Below, in pieces: positions 1 to 6,381 of a DNA stretch of 10,015 bases; positions within the stretch are counted from its first letter, which is position 1, and each line of letters starts with the position of its first letter. This DNA is from JADYZU01 sp964443055 (GTDB lineage: Bacteria; Pseudomonadota; Alphaproteobacteria; Rhodobacterales; Rhodobacteraceae). The notes under the pieces are model-generated. The model was given only the letters and a program-made list of their open reading frames with translations. It was not told the DNA's origin and did not search any database. The position numbers and the translations under genes are program-made. The stretch lies in NCBI GenBank assembly GCA_964443055.1, contig CAYUBT010000097.1, forward strand, positions 1 through 10,015. The letters run 5' to 3'.

Positions 1-33
1 TTTGATGCGGGCCGGTTGGAGGGTCTGGAATGA
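1..33 (+). CDS. Possible C-terminal tail of an upstream gene (partial)
   Basis: Reading from base 1, the sequence gives FDAGRLEGLE followed by a TGA stop at 31-33. This could be the last ten residues of a gene entering from the left. A second frame also stays open from the left edge to a TGA at about 110, so the choice is not forced. Ten residues are too few to assign a family. The hairpin at 66-82 would suit the end of such a gene. Confidence 0.2.
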   Translation, partial: FDAGRLEGLE

Positions 34-65
34 GGCGCGTCATGCTTGCCTGTCAGCGTCGGAGC

Positions 66-84
66 GGGGGCTGTCTGCCCCCTC
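66..84 (+). repeat. Hairpin repeat, copy 1 (upstream of cimA)
   Basis: GGGGGCTGTCTGCCCCCTC contains a 6-bp stem, GGGGGC with GCCCCC, around a TGTCT loop. The same 19 bases occur in reverse complement at 5317-5335. Copy 1 is followed by a C-run and GAGGATATTT (91-100). From memory, elements of this form (a G/C-run hairpin then CCCCGAGGATATTT) are dispersed between genes in many Rhodobacteraceae genomes; that cannot be confirmed here. It may terminate the upstream gene, and its end lies only about 25 bases before the cimA start. Confidence 0.6.
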
Positions 85-124
85 ACCCCCGAGGATATTT
101 GTGCAGAGGTGAAGGAGCAGGCGC

Positions 125-1750
125 ATGGTGAAGGAGCGGCTCTTTCTCTACGACACCACCTTGCGCGACGGGCAGCAGACGCAGGGCGTGCAGTTCTCGG
201 CCTCGGAAAAGGTGCAGGTGGCGCGCGCGCTGGATGATCTCGGGGTTGATTACATCGAGGGCGGCTGGCCCGGCGCGAACCCCACCGACAGCGATTTCTT
301 TGCCGCCGTGCCGCCGACGCGGGCGACCATGACCGCCTTCGGCATGACGAAACGGGTGGGGCGCTCGGCCGAGAATGACGACGTGCTCGCCGCCGTGCTC
401 GATGCCGGGACCGAGTCCGTCTGCCTCGTCGGCAAGACCCATGTCTATCATGTCGAGACCGCGCTGGGCTGCACGCTTGACGAGAATCTCGAGGCGATTG
501 CCGCCTCGGTCCGTCACCTGCGCGCGAAGGGGCGCGAGGCGATCTTCGATGCCGAGCATTTCTTCGACGGCTGGAAGGCCGACCGCGCCCATGCGCTTGC
601 CTGCCTGCGCGCGGCGCTGGATGAGGGTGCGCGCTGGGTCGTGCTCTGCGACACCAACGGCGGCACCCTGCCTGCCGAGGTGTGGCGGATCGTGAGCGAG
701 GTGATCGCCGCAGGCATTCCCGGCGGTCATCTGGGCATCCATTGTCATGACGACACCGGCAATGCCGTCGCGGCCTCGCTTGCGGCAGTCGACGCGGGCT
801 GCCGGCAGATTCAGGGCACGCTCAACGGGCTGGGCGAGCGTTGCGGCAATGCCGATCTGACCACGCTGATCCCGACGCTGCTGCTCAAGGAACCCTATGC
901 GAGCCGGTTCGAGATCGGCGTGACCAAGGAGGCACTGGCGGGGCTTCTGCGCACGAGCCGGATGCTCGATGACATCCTCAACCGCGTGCCCCGGCGGTCT
1001 GCGCCCTATGTCGGCGCGAGCGCCTTTGCCCACAAGGCGGGGCTGCACGCCAGCGCGATTCTGAAAGACCCGGCCACCTACGAGCACATTGCCCCCGATC
1101 TGGTCGGCAATACCCGCATCATCCCGATGTCCAACCAGGCCGGGCAGTCGAACCTGCGCGCGCGGCTGGCCGAGGCGGGGATCGTGGTCGAGAAGGGCGA
1201 TACGCGCCTGCAGCAGATCCTGCAGGAGGTGAAATCGCGTGAGGACCGCGGCTATGCCTATGACAGCGCGCAGGCGAGTTTCGAACTGGTCGCGCGCCGC
1301 GCGCTCGGCCTCTGCCCGCGTTTCTTCGACATCGACCGCTACCGCGTCACCGTCGAGCGGCGGCGCAATGCGCTTGGCGAGATGGTGAGCCTCTCCGAGG
1401 CCGTCGTCGTCGTCGATATCGGCGAGGAACGGGTCCTGTCGGTGAGCGACTCGGTCGACGAGGTCGGCAGTGACCTGGGGCCGGTCAACGCGCTCTCGAA
1501 GGCGCTCGCCAAGGATCTTGGCCCCTATCAGGGCTGTATCGACGACATGCATCTGGTCGATTTCAAGGTCCGCATCACCCAGGGCGGCATCGACGCCGTC
1601 ACCCGGGTCATCATCGACAGCGAGGACGGGGAGGGGCGGCGCTGGTCCACCGTGGGGGTGAGCGCGAATATCGTCGATGCGAGTTTCGAGGCGCTTCTTG
1701 ACGCGGTGAACTGGAAGCTCGTGCGCGACATGGGTGCGCCTGCGGCCTGA
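125..1750 (+). CDS. cimA: (R)-citramalate synthase
   Basis: This 541-residue protein belongs to the DRE-TIM metallolyase family with a LeuA-type C-terminal regulatory domain. CimA condenses pyruvate with acetyl-CoA to (R)-citramalate, the first step of the threonine-independent route to 2-oxobutyrate and isoleucine, in the cytoplasm. Visible motifs are the substrate-binding TTLRDGQQTQG (residues 11-21, Arg14/Asp15), HCHDDTGNA (206-214, metal ligands His206 and His208) and GLGERCGNADL (235-245, metal-ligand Asn242). The C-terminal domain, about 390-535, ends in VGVSANIVDASFEAL and probably binds isoleucine for feedback inhibition. Length fits long CimA proteins (about 520-550) better than isopropylmalate or homocitrate synthase alone. 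The ATG at 125 has an AAGGAG at 112-117, seven bases upstream. The next gene starts 36 bases after the stop. Isopropylmalate synthase is the main alternative, but the overall pattern (GWPGANPTD, residues 47-55) is CimA-like. Confidence 0.93.
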   Translation: MVKERLFLYDTTLRDGQQTQGVQFSASEKVQVARALDDLGVDYIEGGWPGANPTDSDFFAAVPPTRATMTAFGMTKRVGRSAENDDVLAAVLDAGTESVCLVGKTHVYHVETALGCTLDENLEAIAASVRHLRAKGREAIFDAEHFFDGWKADRAHALACLRAALDEGARWVVLCDTNGGTLPAEVWRIVSEVIAAGIPGGHLGIHCHDDTGNAVAASLAAVDAGCRQIQGTLNGLGERCGNADLTTLIPTLLLKEPYASRFEIGVTKEALAGLLRTSRMLDDILNRVPRRSAPYVGASAFAHKAGLHASAILKDPATYEHIAPDLVGNTRIIPMSNQAGQSNLRARLAEAGIVVEKGDTRLQQILQEVKSREDRGYAYDSAQASFELVARRALGLCPRFFDIDRYRVTVERRRNALGEMVSLSEAVVVVDIGEERVLSVSDSVDEVGSDLGPVNALSKALAKDLGPYQGCIDDMHLVDFKVRITQGGIDAVTRVIIDSEDGEGRRWSTVGVSANIVDASFEALLDAVNWKLVRDMGAPAA

Positions 1751-1786
1751 CTTGGCCTTTGCCGGGGGCTTGTCTATCAGCGGGTC

Positions 1787-2551
1787 ATGAGCCTCATCGA
1801 TTGCGCCCGGATCGTCGAACAGGGTGATCCTGATCGTTTCCTTGCCGTGATGGCTGCACCCGCCTCCCTGCGGCCGCTGCTCTGGCCGCTGTTCGCCTTC
1901 AATCTCGAGGTCGCGCGCGTGCCCTGGCTGACGCAGGAGCCGCTCATCGCCGAGATGCGCCTGCAATGGTGGCGCGATGTCATCGACGTGGCAGGGAAGG
2001 GACCACCGCCCGCGCATGAGGTGGCGGGGCCGCTGGCCGAGCTGATCGCGGAGCGGTCCCTGCCGCGCGAGGCGTTGGACCGGATTGCCGCCGCGCGGAT
2101 GCGCGACACGCGCCATGCGGTGGTCGAGGACGAGGAGGAACTGCGCCAGCACCTCGACGAGACGGCGGGCGGGCTGCTCTGGGCGGCGGCGGCGGCGCTC
2201 GGGGCCGGGCCGGACCTTGAGGACCCCGTGCGCCGGGCTGGACGGGCAGGGGGGCTTGCGGGCTGGTTCCTCGCCGTGCCCGGATATGTGGAACGCGGGA
2301 AGCTGCCGCTTGCCGATGGCCGCCCCGAGACCGTGGCGCGGCTGGCGCGCGAGGGGCTGAGCGAGCTTGCGGCCGTCAGGCGCGTGCGTTTCGGCCCGGC
2401 GCTGCCCGCGATGCGCACGCTCTGGCGGGCGCGGGCGGTCCTGATGCGGGCCGCTCGCGATCCGGGCACGGTGGGCGCGGGGATGCTGGAAGGGTCTGAG
2501 TTCGCGCGCCGCGCGGGCCTCGTCTGGGCGGTGGCGCGGCGCGGATGGTAG
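1787..2551 (+). CDS. Squalene/phytoene synthase-fold protein, NDUFAF6-like, probably not a prenyl synthase
   Basis: The 254-residue protein has the SQS/PSY fold but lacks the two Asp-rich motifs that bind Mg-diphosphate in real squalene and phytoene synthases. Where the first DxxxD belongs, it reads FAFNLEVARV (36-45). This matches the AFNVELAQV stretch I recall from the mitochondrial complex I assembly factor NDUFAF6, as does the following MRLQWWRDVI (57-66). The second motif region reads GLAGWFLAVPGYVERGKLPL (156-175), with no paired aspartates. The C-terminal half is helical and rich in Arg and Ala. I infer a non-catalytic or altered function, perhaps in respiratory complex I biogenesis as in eukaryotes; the bacterial role is not established. 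No carotenoid genes are nearby. It follows cimA by 36 bases and may be cotranscribed. No good Shine-Dalgarno precedes the ATG at 1787. An isoprenoid enzyme with diverged motifs remains possible. Confidence 0.85.
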   Translation: MSLIDCARIVEQGDPDRFLAVMAAPASLRPLLWPLFAFNLEVARVPWLTQEPLIAEMRLQWWRDVIDVAGKGPPPAHEVAGPLAELIAERSLPREALDRIAAARMRDTRHAVVEDEEELRQHLDETAGGLLWAAAAALGAGPDLEDPVRRAGRAGGLAGWFLAVPGYVERGKLPLADGRPETVARLAREGLSELAAVRRVRFGPALPAMRTLWRARAVLMRAARDPGTVGAGMLEGSEFARRAGLVWAVARRGW

Positions 2552-2555
2552 TTCA

Positions 2556-2568
2556 GGGCACGTCGCCC
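2556..2568 (+). terminator. Weak hairpin after the SQS/PSY-fold gene
   Basis: GGGC (2556-2559) and GCCC (2565-2568) can pair across an ACGTC loop starting five bases after the TAG stop. There is no T-run behind it, only TCATTC. On its own it is a poor intrinsic terminator and may be chance. Confidence 0.2.
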
Positions 2569-2609
2569 TCATTCGCATTCGGGCAACAGGCTCTGATCTT
2601 CTGATTCAG

Positions 2610-2658
2610 CATGTCCGAGAGGCGCAAAGCCGGTATCCACTTTTGCGCGACATGTTTT
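2610..2658. terminator. Bulged long hairpin between convergent genes, likely terminator
   Basis: An outer stem CATGTC (2610-2615) pairs with GACATG (2649-2654). An inner stem GCGCAAA (2622-2628) pairs with TTTGCGC (2642-2648) around a 13-base loop. The 3' arms are contiguous, while the 5' side has a six-base bulge (2616-2621). TTTT follows at 2655-2658, so it could stop rightward transcription from the cimA side. It also overlaps the stop codon of the leftward MFS gene. The inner part resembles palindromic intergenic repeats seen in alphaproteobacteria (a recollection, not checked). Confidence 0.45.
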
Positions 2659-3886
2659 ACTGCCAGGTTGCTTTCTTCGGACGCATCGCGAACCAGATCA
2701 GCACGCCGCCCGCGAGCGCGAGGAAGGGCACCATCGCCATGTTGACCGCTGTCCAGCCATCGGCGGGCGCGGCTCCGGTCCAGTTCATCAGCACGCCCGA
2801 GGCGACCGAGGCCACCGTGACCGCACCGAAGACGATCGTGTCGTTCATCCCCTGCACCCGCCCGCGCTCATGTGCGGGACAGGAGGCGGTGAGCAATGTC
2901 GTGGCCCCGATGAAGCCGAAGTTCCAGCCGATGCCGAGCAGGATCAGGGCGATGAAGAAGTTGGTCAGTTCCACCCCGGAGATGGCGACCACGCCCGCGG
3001 CGGCAAGAATGGCAAGGCCGGTGGCCATCACCCGCGTCGCTCCGAAGCGGTTGATGATCGAGCCGGTGACGAAGGACGGGGCGAACATCGCCAGCACATG
3101 GGCCGAGACGACATCGGCCGCATCGCCCTGCGGAAAACCGCAGCCGACGACGGCCAGCGGTGCCGAGGTCATCACCAGATTCATCAGCGCATAGGAGACC
3201 GCGCCGACGATCACCGCGACGAGGATCGGTGGTGAACGGAGGAGCTCGCCCCAGCTTCGGGCCGGGGGGGTGGGTGCGGTCACCATGGCGGGTTGCGGCT
3301 TCGGCAGGTCGAGCAGCAGGAACAGGAGCATCCCCACGGCTGTCACCGTCGCGCCCGCGAGATAGGTGCCGACGAAGGGAATCGTGGTGACGCCCTCGGT
3401 CACCTTCACGAGTTGCGGCCCGATCAGGGCCGAGAGCAGCCCTCCGGCCATGACCCAGGAGATCGCCTTGGGCCGGAATTCCTCGGAAGCGGTGTCGGCG
3501 GCGGCGAAACGGAAGAAGCCCTGTGCCGACTGGTAGGTGCCGGTCAGATACGAGCCCAGCAGCAGCAGCCAGAAATTGCCGATGGCGACGGCCAGCGCGG
3601 CAATGACCGAACCGATCAGCCCGCCGGTGGCCCCGAGCGCGAATCCCGGCACCCGGCCATGGCGCTGCATGAAGGGCGAGAGCCAGGGCGCGGTCGTCAT
3701 CGAGCCGAAGACCACCATCGAGATCGGCAATGTCGCCAGCCAGGGCGAGGGTGCCAGCATCTGCCCGGCCAGCGCGCCGATGACGAAGACCATCGTGATC
3801 TGGCTTCCCAGCACCGCCTGCGCCGCCACCAGCACCGCCACGTTGCGGCGCGCCTTGCGGTCGTCGATGATATATGCGTCGGACAT
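2657..3886 (-). CDS. MFS transporter, substrate unknown
   Basis: This is a 409-residue integral inner-membrane protein with about twelve hydrophobic segments in two halves, typical of the major facilitator superfamily. The first half spans roughly residues 15-190. A polar linker with PKPQPAMVTAPTPPARSWGE follows (195-214), then the second half (219-400). The loop after TM2 (SPFMQRHGRVPG, 70-81) is a degenerate form of MFS motif A, and HERGRVQGMNDT (339-350) is the equivalent in the second half. The reading frame stays open far upstream to about 4624, but that part overlaps the divergent glycosylase gene antisense. MSDAYIIDDRKARRN at 3886 is the natural short cytoplasmic N-terminus before TM1. 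No Shine-Dalgarno is evident before this ATG. Neither neighbours nor motifs identify a substrate; drug or metabolite efflux is only a family-level guess. Confidence 0.85.
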   Translation of the reverse strand: MSDAYIIDDRKARRNVAVLVAAQAVLGSQITMVFVIGALAGQMLAPSPWLATLPISMVVFGSMTTAPWLSPFMQRHGRVPGFALGATGGLIGSVIAALAVAIGNFWLLLLGSYLTGTYQSAQGFFRFAAADTASEEFRPKAISWVMAGGLLSALIGPQLVKVTEGVTTIPFVGTYLAGATVTAVGMLLFLLLDLPKPQPAMVTAPTPPARSWGELLRSPPILVAVIVGAVSYALMNLVMTSAPLAVVGCGFPQGDAADVVSAHVLAMFAPSFVTGSIINRFGATRVMATGLAILAAAGVVAISGVELTNFFIALILLGIGWNFGFIGATTLLTASCPAHERGRVQGMNDTIVFGAVTVASVASGVLMNWTGAAPADGWTAVNMAMVPFLALAGGVLIWFAMRPKKATWQ

Positions 3887-3979
3887 GATGTGAGGGCGTA
3901 TCGCCAGCGCGCCGCTTGTGCAAGAGGCAGCGCCGCGCAGGGGCTGGTGCCCTGCACCTGCCTCGCCTAGCTTGCCATC
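3887..3979. promoter_or_regulatory. Divergent intergenic region with two inverted repeats
   Basis: These 93 bases separate the MFS gene (leftward) from the DNA glycosylase gene (rightward), so both promoters should lie here. I see CTTG-TG-CAAG (3915-3924) and GCAGGG/CCCTGC with a seven-base spacer (3937-3955). Either could be a regulator site or a transcript hairpin. No convincing -35/-10 pair is apparent, and neither start codon has a recognisable Shine-Dalgarno. Confidence 0.3.
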
Positions 3980-4615
3980 ATGACCAGCCCCCCGCGCCTC
4001 ATCACCGGACCCGAGACGATGGCGGAGGGTGCGGTCTTCCTGCGTGTCGTCGAGCCGCGATTCGCAGCCGTCCTCGACGAGCCCCTGCCGATGCGGCTGC
4101 GGCCCGAAGGTTTCGCGGCGCTCCTCTGGATCATTACCGGCCAGCAGGTCAGCACCGCCTCGGCCGCCGCGATCTTCGGCAGGCTGGAGGGGGCCGGGCT
4201 GACGACGGCGGAGGCCGTCTCCGCTGCGGGCGAGGATGACCTGCGCGCCTGTGGCCTGTCGCGGCCCAAGGTGCGCTATGCGAAGGCGCTTGCCGGGTCC
4301 GGGCTCGATTTCGGCTCGCTGCGCGGCCTGCCCACGAAAGAGGTGATCACCACCCTCACCGCCCTGCCGGGGATCGGGCGCTGGAGTGCGGAAATCTATG
4401 CGATGTTCTCGCTCGGCCATGCCGATGTGATGGCCGGGGGCGATCTGGCCCTGCAGGAAGCCGCGCGTCTTCTGTTCGACCTGCCCGAACGCCCCGGCGA
4501 GCGTGCCCTGCGGGAGATGGCCGAACCCTGGGCACCCTGGCGTTCGGTTGCGGCGCAGGCACTCTGGGTCTACTACCGCCGCGCCAGGGGCCGCGAGGGG
4601 ATCGGCGTCTGGTGA
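3980..4615 (+). CDS. DNA-3-methyladenine glycosylase II, HhH-GPD family (AlkA-like)
   Basis: The 211-residue protein is a base-excision repair glycosylase that removes alkylated purines such as 3-methyladenine from DNA, leaving an abasic site. IITGQQVSTASAAAIFGRLE (51-70) is the conserved first helix block of the family. LPGIGRWSAE (129-138) is the helix-hairpin-helix DNA-binding motif. AGGDLALQEA (152-161) supplies the catalytic aspartate, Asp155. No C-terminal Cys4 iron-sulfur motif is present, which argues against endonuclease III or MutY. The length fits the short AlkA/Mag type that lacks the E. coli AlkA N-terminal domain. The ATG at 3980 has no clear ribosome binding site. Divergent from the MFS gene; the esterase gene follows by 32 bases, or overlaps if its alternative GTG is used. 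No ada-type regulator is in view. Confidence 0.92.
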   Translation: MTSPPRLITGPETMAEGAVFLRVVEPRFAAVLDEPLPMRLRPEGFAALLWIITGQQVSTASAAAIFGRLEGAGLTTAEAVSAAGEDDLRACGLSRPKVRYAKALAGSGLDFGSLRGLPTKEVITTLTALPGIGRWSAEIYAMFSLGHADVMAGGDLALQEAARLLFDLPERPGERALREMAEPWAPWRSVAAQALWVYYRRARGREGIGVW

Positions 4616-4647
4616 TCCCCGCAAACCCCGTCACGGATGGAGCCTGC

Positions 4648-5316
4648 ATGACCCGTGTCCTTCAATCCGGCCGTGTGGAGCCCCTCTCGGGCGAGATGCG
4701 TTCGGCCGTCGTCTTCCTGCATGGCTATGGCGCGAACGGGGCCGACCTGCTGACGCTTGCCGAGCCGCTGGGTGAACATCTGCCCGACACGCTGTTCGTG
4801 GCCCCCGACGCGCCCGAATCCTGCGCGGGCGCGCCGATGGGGTTCCAGTGGTTCCCGATCCCCTGGATCGACGGTTCCGCCGAGGAAGCAAGCCGTCAGG
4901 GCATGTGGCGCGCTGCCGGCGATCTGGACCGTTTCCTCACCTCGCTGATGCTGGGCGAGGATCTGCTGCCCGAACAGGTGGCACTCTTCGGCTTCTCGCA
5001 GGGCTCGATGATGGCCCTGCATGTGGCCCCGCGCCGCGAGGATCCGGTGGCGGCGGTGGTGGCCTTCTCGGGGCGGCTGCTGGAGCCGGAACTGCTTGAC
5101 GACGAGGCGGTTTCCCGCCCGCCCGTGCTTCTCGTGCATGGTGATCAGGACGAGGTCGTCCCGCCCCGGTCCATGCCGGAGGCGGCAGAGGCGCTGCAGA
5201 TGGCGGGCTGGAGCGAGGTCTATGCCCATGTCTCGCGCGGCACGGCCCACGGGATCGCACCTGACGGGCTGCAGGTCGCGCTCGCCTTCCTGCGCGAGAG
5301 GCTGGGGGTGGCCTGA
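4648..5316 (+). CDS. Phospholipase/carboxylesterase-family alpha/beta hydrolase
   Basis: This 222-residue serine hydrolase belongs to the small carboxylesterase/lysophospholipase (YpfH/EstB-like) family, which cleaves short-chain esters or lysophospholipids in the cytoplasm. The oxyanion-hole motif is VVFLHGYGANG (21-31). The nucleophile elbow is GFSQG (115-119, Ser117), the catalytic acid lies in HGDQDEVVP (164-172, Asp168), and the catalytic histidine is in GTAHGIAPDG (198-207, His201). There is no signal peptide. I chose the ATG at 4648 because GGAG lies five bases upstream (4639-4642). An in-frame GTG at 4612 would add twelve residues and overlap the glycosylase stop as GTGA, which is less likely. 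It probably shares a transcript with the glycosylase gene; a functional link is not evident. The natural substrate cannot be told from sequence. Confidence 0.9.
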   Translation: MTRVLQSGRVEPLSGEMRSAVVFLHGYGANGADLLTLAEPLGEHLPDTLFVAPDAPESCAGAPMGFQWFPIPWIDGSAEEASRQGMWRAAGDLDRFLTSLMLGEDLLPEQVALFGFSQGSMMALHVAPRREDPVAAVVAFSGRLLEPELLDDEAVSRPPVLLVHGDQDEVVPPRSMPEAAEALQMAGWSEVYAHVSRGTAHGIAPDGLQVALAFLRERLGVA

Positions 5317-5361
5317 GAGGGGGCAGACAGCCCCCCTCGCGCTTTCCAAAGCGGGGGCGAG
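5317..5361 (+). terminator. Hairpin repeat, copy 2 (inverted), plus second stem-loop
   Basis: GAGGGGGCAGACAGCCCCC (5317-5335) is the exact reverse complement of the repeat at 66-84 and begins directly after the esterase stop. It folds as GGGGGC/GCCCCC around AGACA. A second stem follows, CGCTTT (5340-5345) with AAAGCG (5348-5353), around a CC loop. Further pairing of CTCGC (5336-5340) with GCGAG (5357-5361) is a competing option. There is no T-run. It sits where the glycosylase-esterase transcript should end and about 35-60 bases before ftsY. Confidence 0.5.
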
Positions 5362-5394
5362 CAGGTAGGTGAGGCGGGTCACGCGGGGGATCGG

Positions 5395-6372
5395 ATGTCC
5401 TTTTTCGGCAAGCTCAAGGATCGGCTGTTTCGCTCGTCGTCACGTATTGACGAGGGGATCGGTGCGATCGTCGACGAGGCACCCGAGGCTCCCCTGCCCG
5501 CGGCCACGTCAGTCCCTGACGCGCGCGCAAGCGAACCACGCCGCATGGTCGATGACGAGATGCTCGAAAGCATCGAGGATCTGCTCATCGCCTCGGACAT
5601 GGGCGTCGAGACTGCCGCCCGCGTCACCGCCAATATCGCCGAGGGTCGCCTTGGCCGTCGCATGTCGGGAGGCGAGCTGAAAGACGCCCTCGCCGCCGAG
5701 ATTGCCCGGATCATGGAACCTGTGGCCCGGCCCTTGCCGCTCTATCCGCAAAAGCCGCAGGTGGTGCTGGTCGTGGGGGTGAACGGCTCGGGCAAGACCA
5801 CCACCATCGGCAAGCTCGCCTCGCAGTTCCGCGCGGCCGGCAAGAGCGTCGTCATCGCCGCCTGCGACACGTTCCGCGCGGCAGCCGTCGAACAGCTGCA
5901 GGTCTGGGGCGCGCGCGCGGGCGTACCGGTGCTGACTGCCGCCGAAGGCAGCGACCCGGCGTCGCTGGCCTATGATTCGTTGGCTCGCGCGCAGGCGGAC
6001 GGGGCCGACCTCCTGATGATCGACACCGCCGGGCGGTTGCAGAACCGGGCCGACCTGATGGAGGAACTGGCCAAGATCGTGCGCGTGTTGCGCAAGCTCG
6101 ATGCCGGCGCGCCGCATAACACGATCCTGGTGCTGGATGCGACCACCGGGCAGAACGCCCTCACCCAGGTCGAGATCTTCCGCAAGGTGGCCGATGTCTC
6201 CGGGCTGGTGATGACCAAGCTCGACGGCACGGCGCGGGGCGGGGTGCTCGTGGCACTTGCCGACCGCTTCGGCTTGCCGATCCATGCCATCGGCGTGGGA
6301 GAGCAGATCGACGACCTCGCCCCTTTCGAACCCGATGATTTCGCCCGCGCCCTTGTCGGTATCGAGGGCTGA
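5395..6372 (+). CDS. ftsY: Signal recognition particle receptor FtsY
   Basis: FtsY is the membrane-associated SRP receptor GTPase that docks Ffh-ribosome complexes at the SecYEG translocon. This 325-residue version starts with MSFFGKLKDRLF, an amphipathic segment typical of membrane targeting, followed by a short acidic A region (about 15-50). The N domain spans about 52-115. The G domain shows G1 GVNGSGKTT (128-136), DTFRAAAVEQL (158-168), G3 DTAGR (210-214), G4 TKLDG (274-278) and the closing GVGEQIDDLAPF (300-311). There is no M domain, which excludes Ffh. The A region is short compared with E. coli FtsY (497 residues) but within the range for alphaproteobacteria. The ATG at 5395 is preceded by GGGGGA (5385-5390), a modest ribosome site. 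yciB begins ten bases after the stop, so the two are probably cotranscribed. Confidence 0.97.
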   Translation: MSFFGKLKDRLFRSSSRIDEGIGAIVDEAPEAPLPAATSVPDARASEPRRMVDDEMLESIEDLLIASDMGVETAARVTANIAEGRLGRRMSGGELKDALAAEIARIMEPVARPLPLYPQKPQVVLVVGVNGSGKTTTIGKLASQFRAAGKSVVIAACDTFRAAAVEQLQVWGARAGVPVLTAAEGSDPASLAYDSLARAQADGADLLMIDTAGRLQNRADLMEELAKIVRVLRKLDAGAPHNTILVLDATTGQNALTQVEIFRKVADVSGLVMTKLDGTARGGVLVALADRFGLPIHAIGVGEQIDDLAPFEPDDFARALVGIEG

Positions 6373-6381
6373 GGAGTGCAG

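Noticed and set aside
1787..2551. Annotation as an active phytoene or squalene synthase (carotenoid or hopanoid pathway)
   Set aside because: Both Asp-rich motifs are missing and no other isoprenoid genes are present in the window.
83..2578. An 831-codon open frame on the minus strand opposite cimA and the SQS/PSY-fold gene
   Set aside because: It runs antisense to two genes with clear family motifs. Its translation is rich in Arg, His, Pro and Gly with no recognisable domain, as expected for a frame shadow in GC-rich DNA.
2870..3970. Plus-strand open frames within the MFS gene, including a 225-codon one from 3293
   Set aside because: They lie opposite the membrane protein and show Gln/Arg/His-rich composition without motifs, typical of antisense shadows.
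3887..4624. Upstream extension of the MFS frame by 246 codons on the minus strand
   Set aside because: The extension is antisense to the DNA glycosylase gene, has low-complexity composition and no family match; the MFS N-terminus begins naturally at 3886.
3980..5316. A glycosylase plus hydrolase pair as a possible defence module
   Set aside because: Both are ordinary housekeeping families. There is no nuclease, helicase, reverse transcriptase or toxin-antitoxin partner, and the pair is flanked by core genes.
5509..6285. Minus-strand 258-codon frame opposite ftsY
   Set aside because: It is antisense to the strongly conserved GTPase domain and has no recognisable motif.
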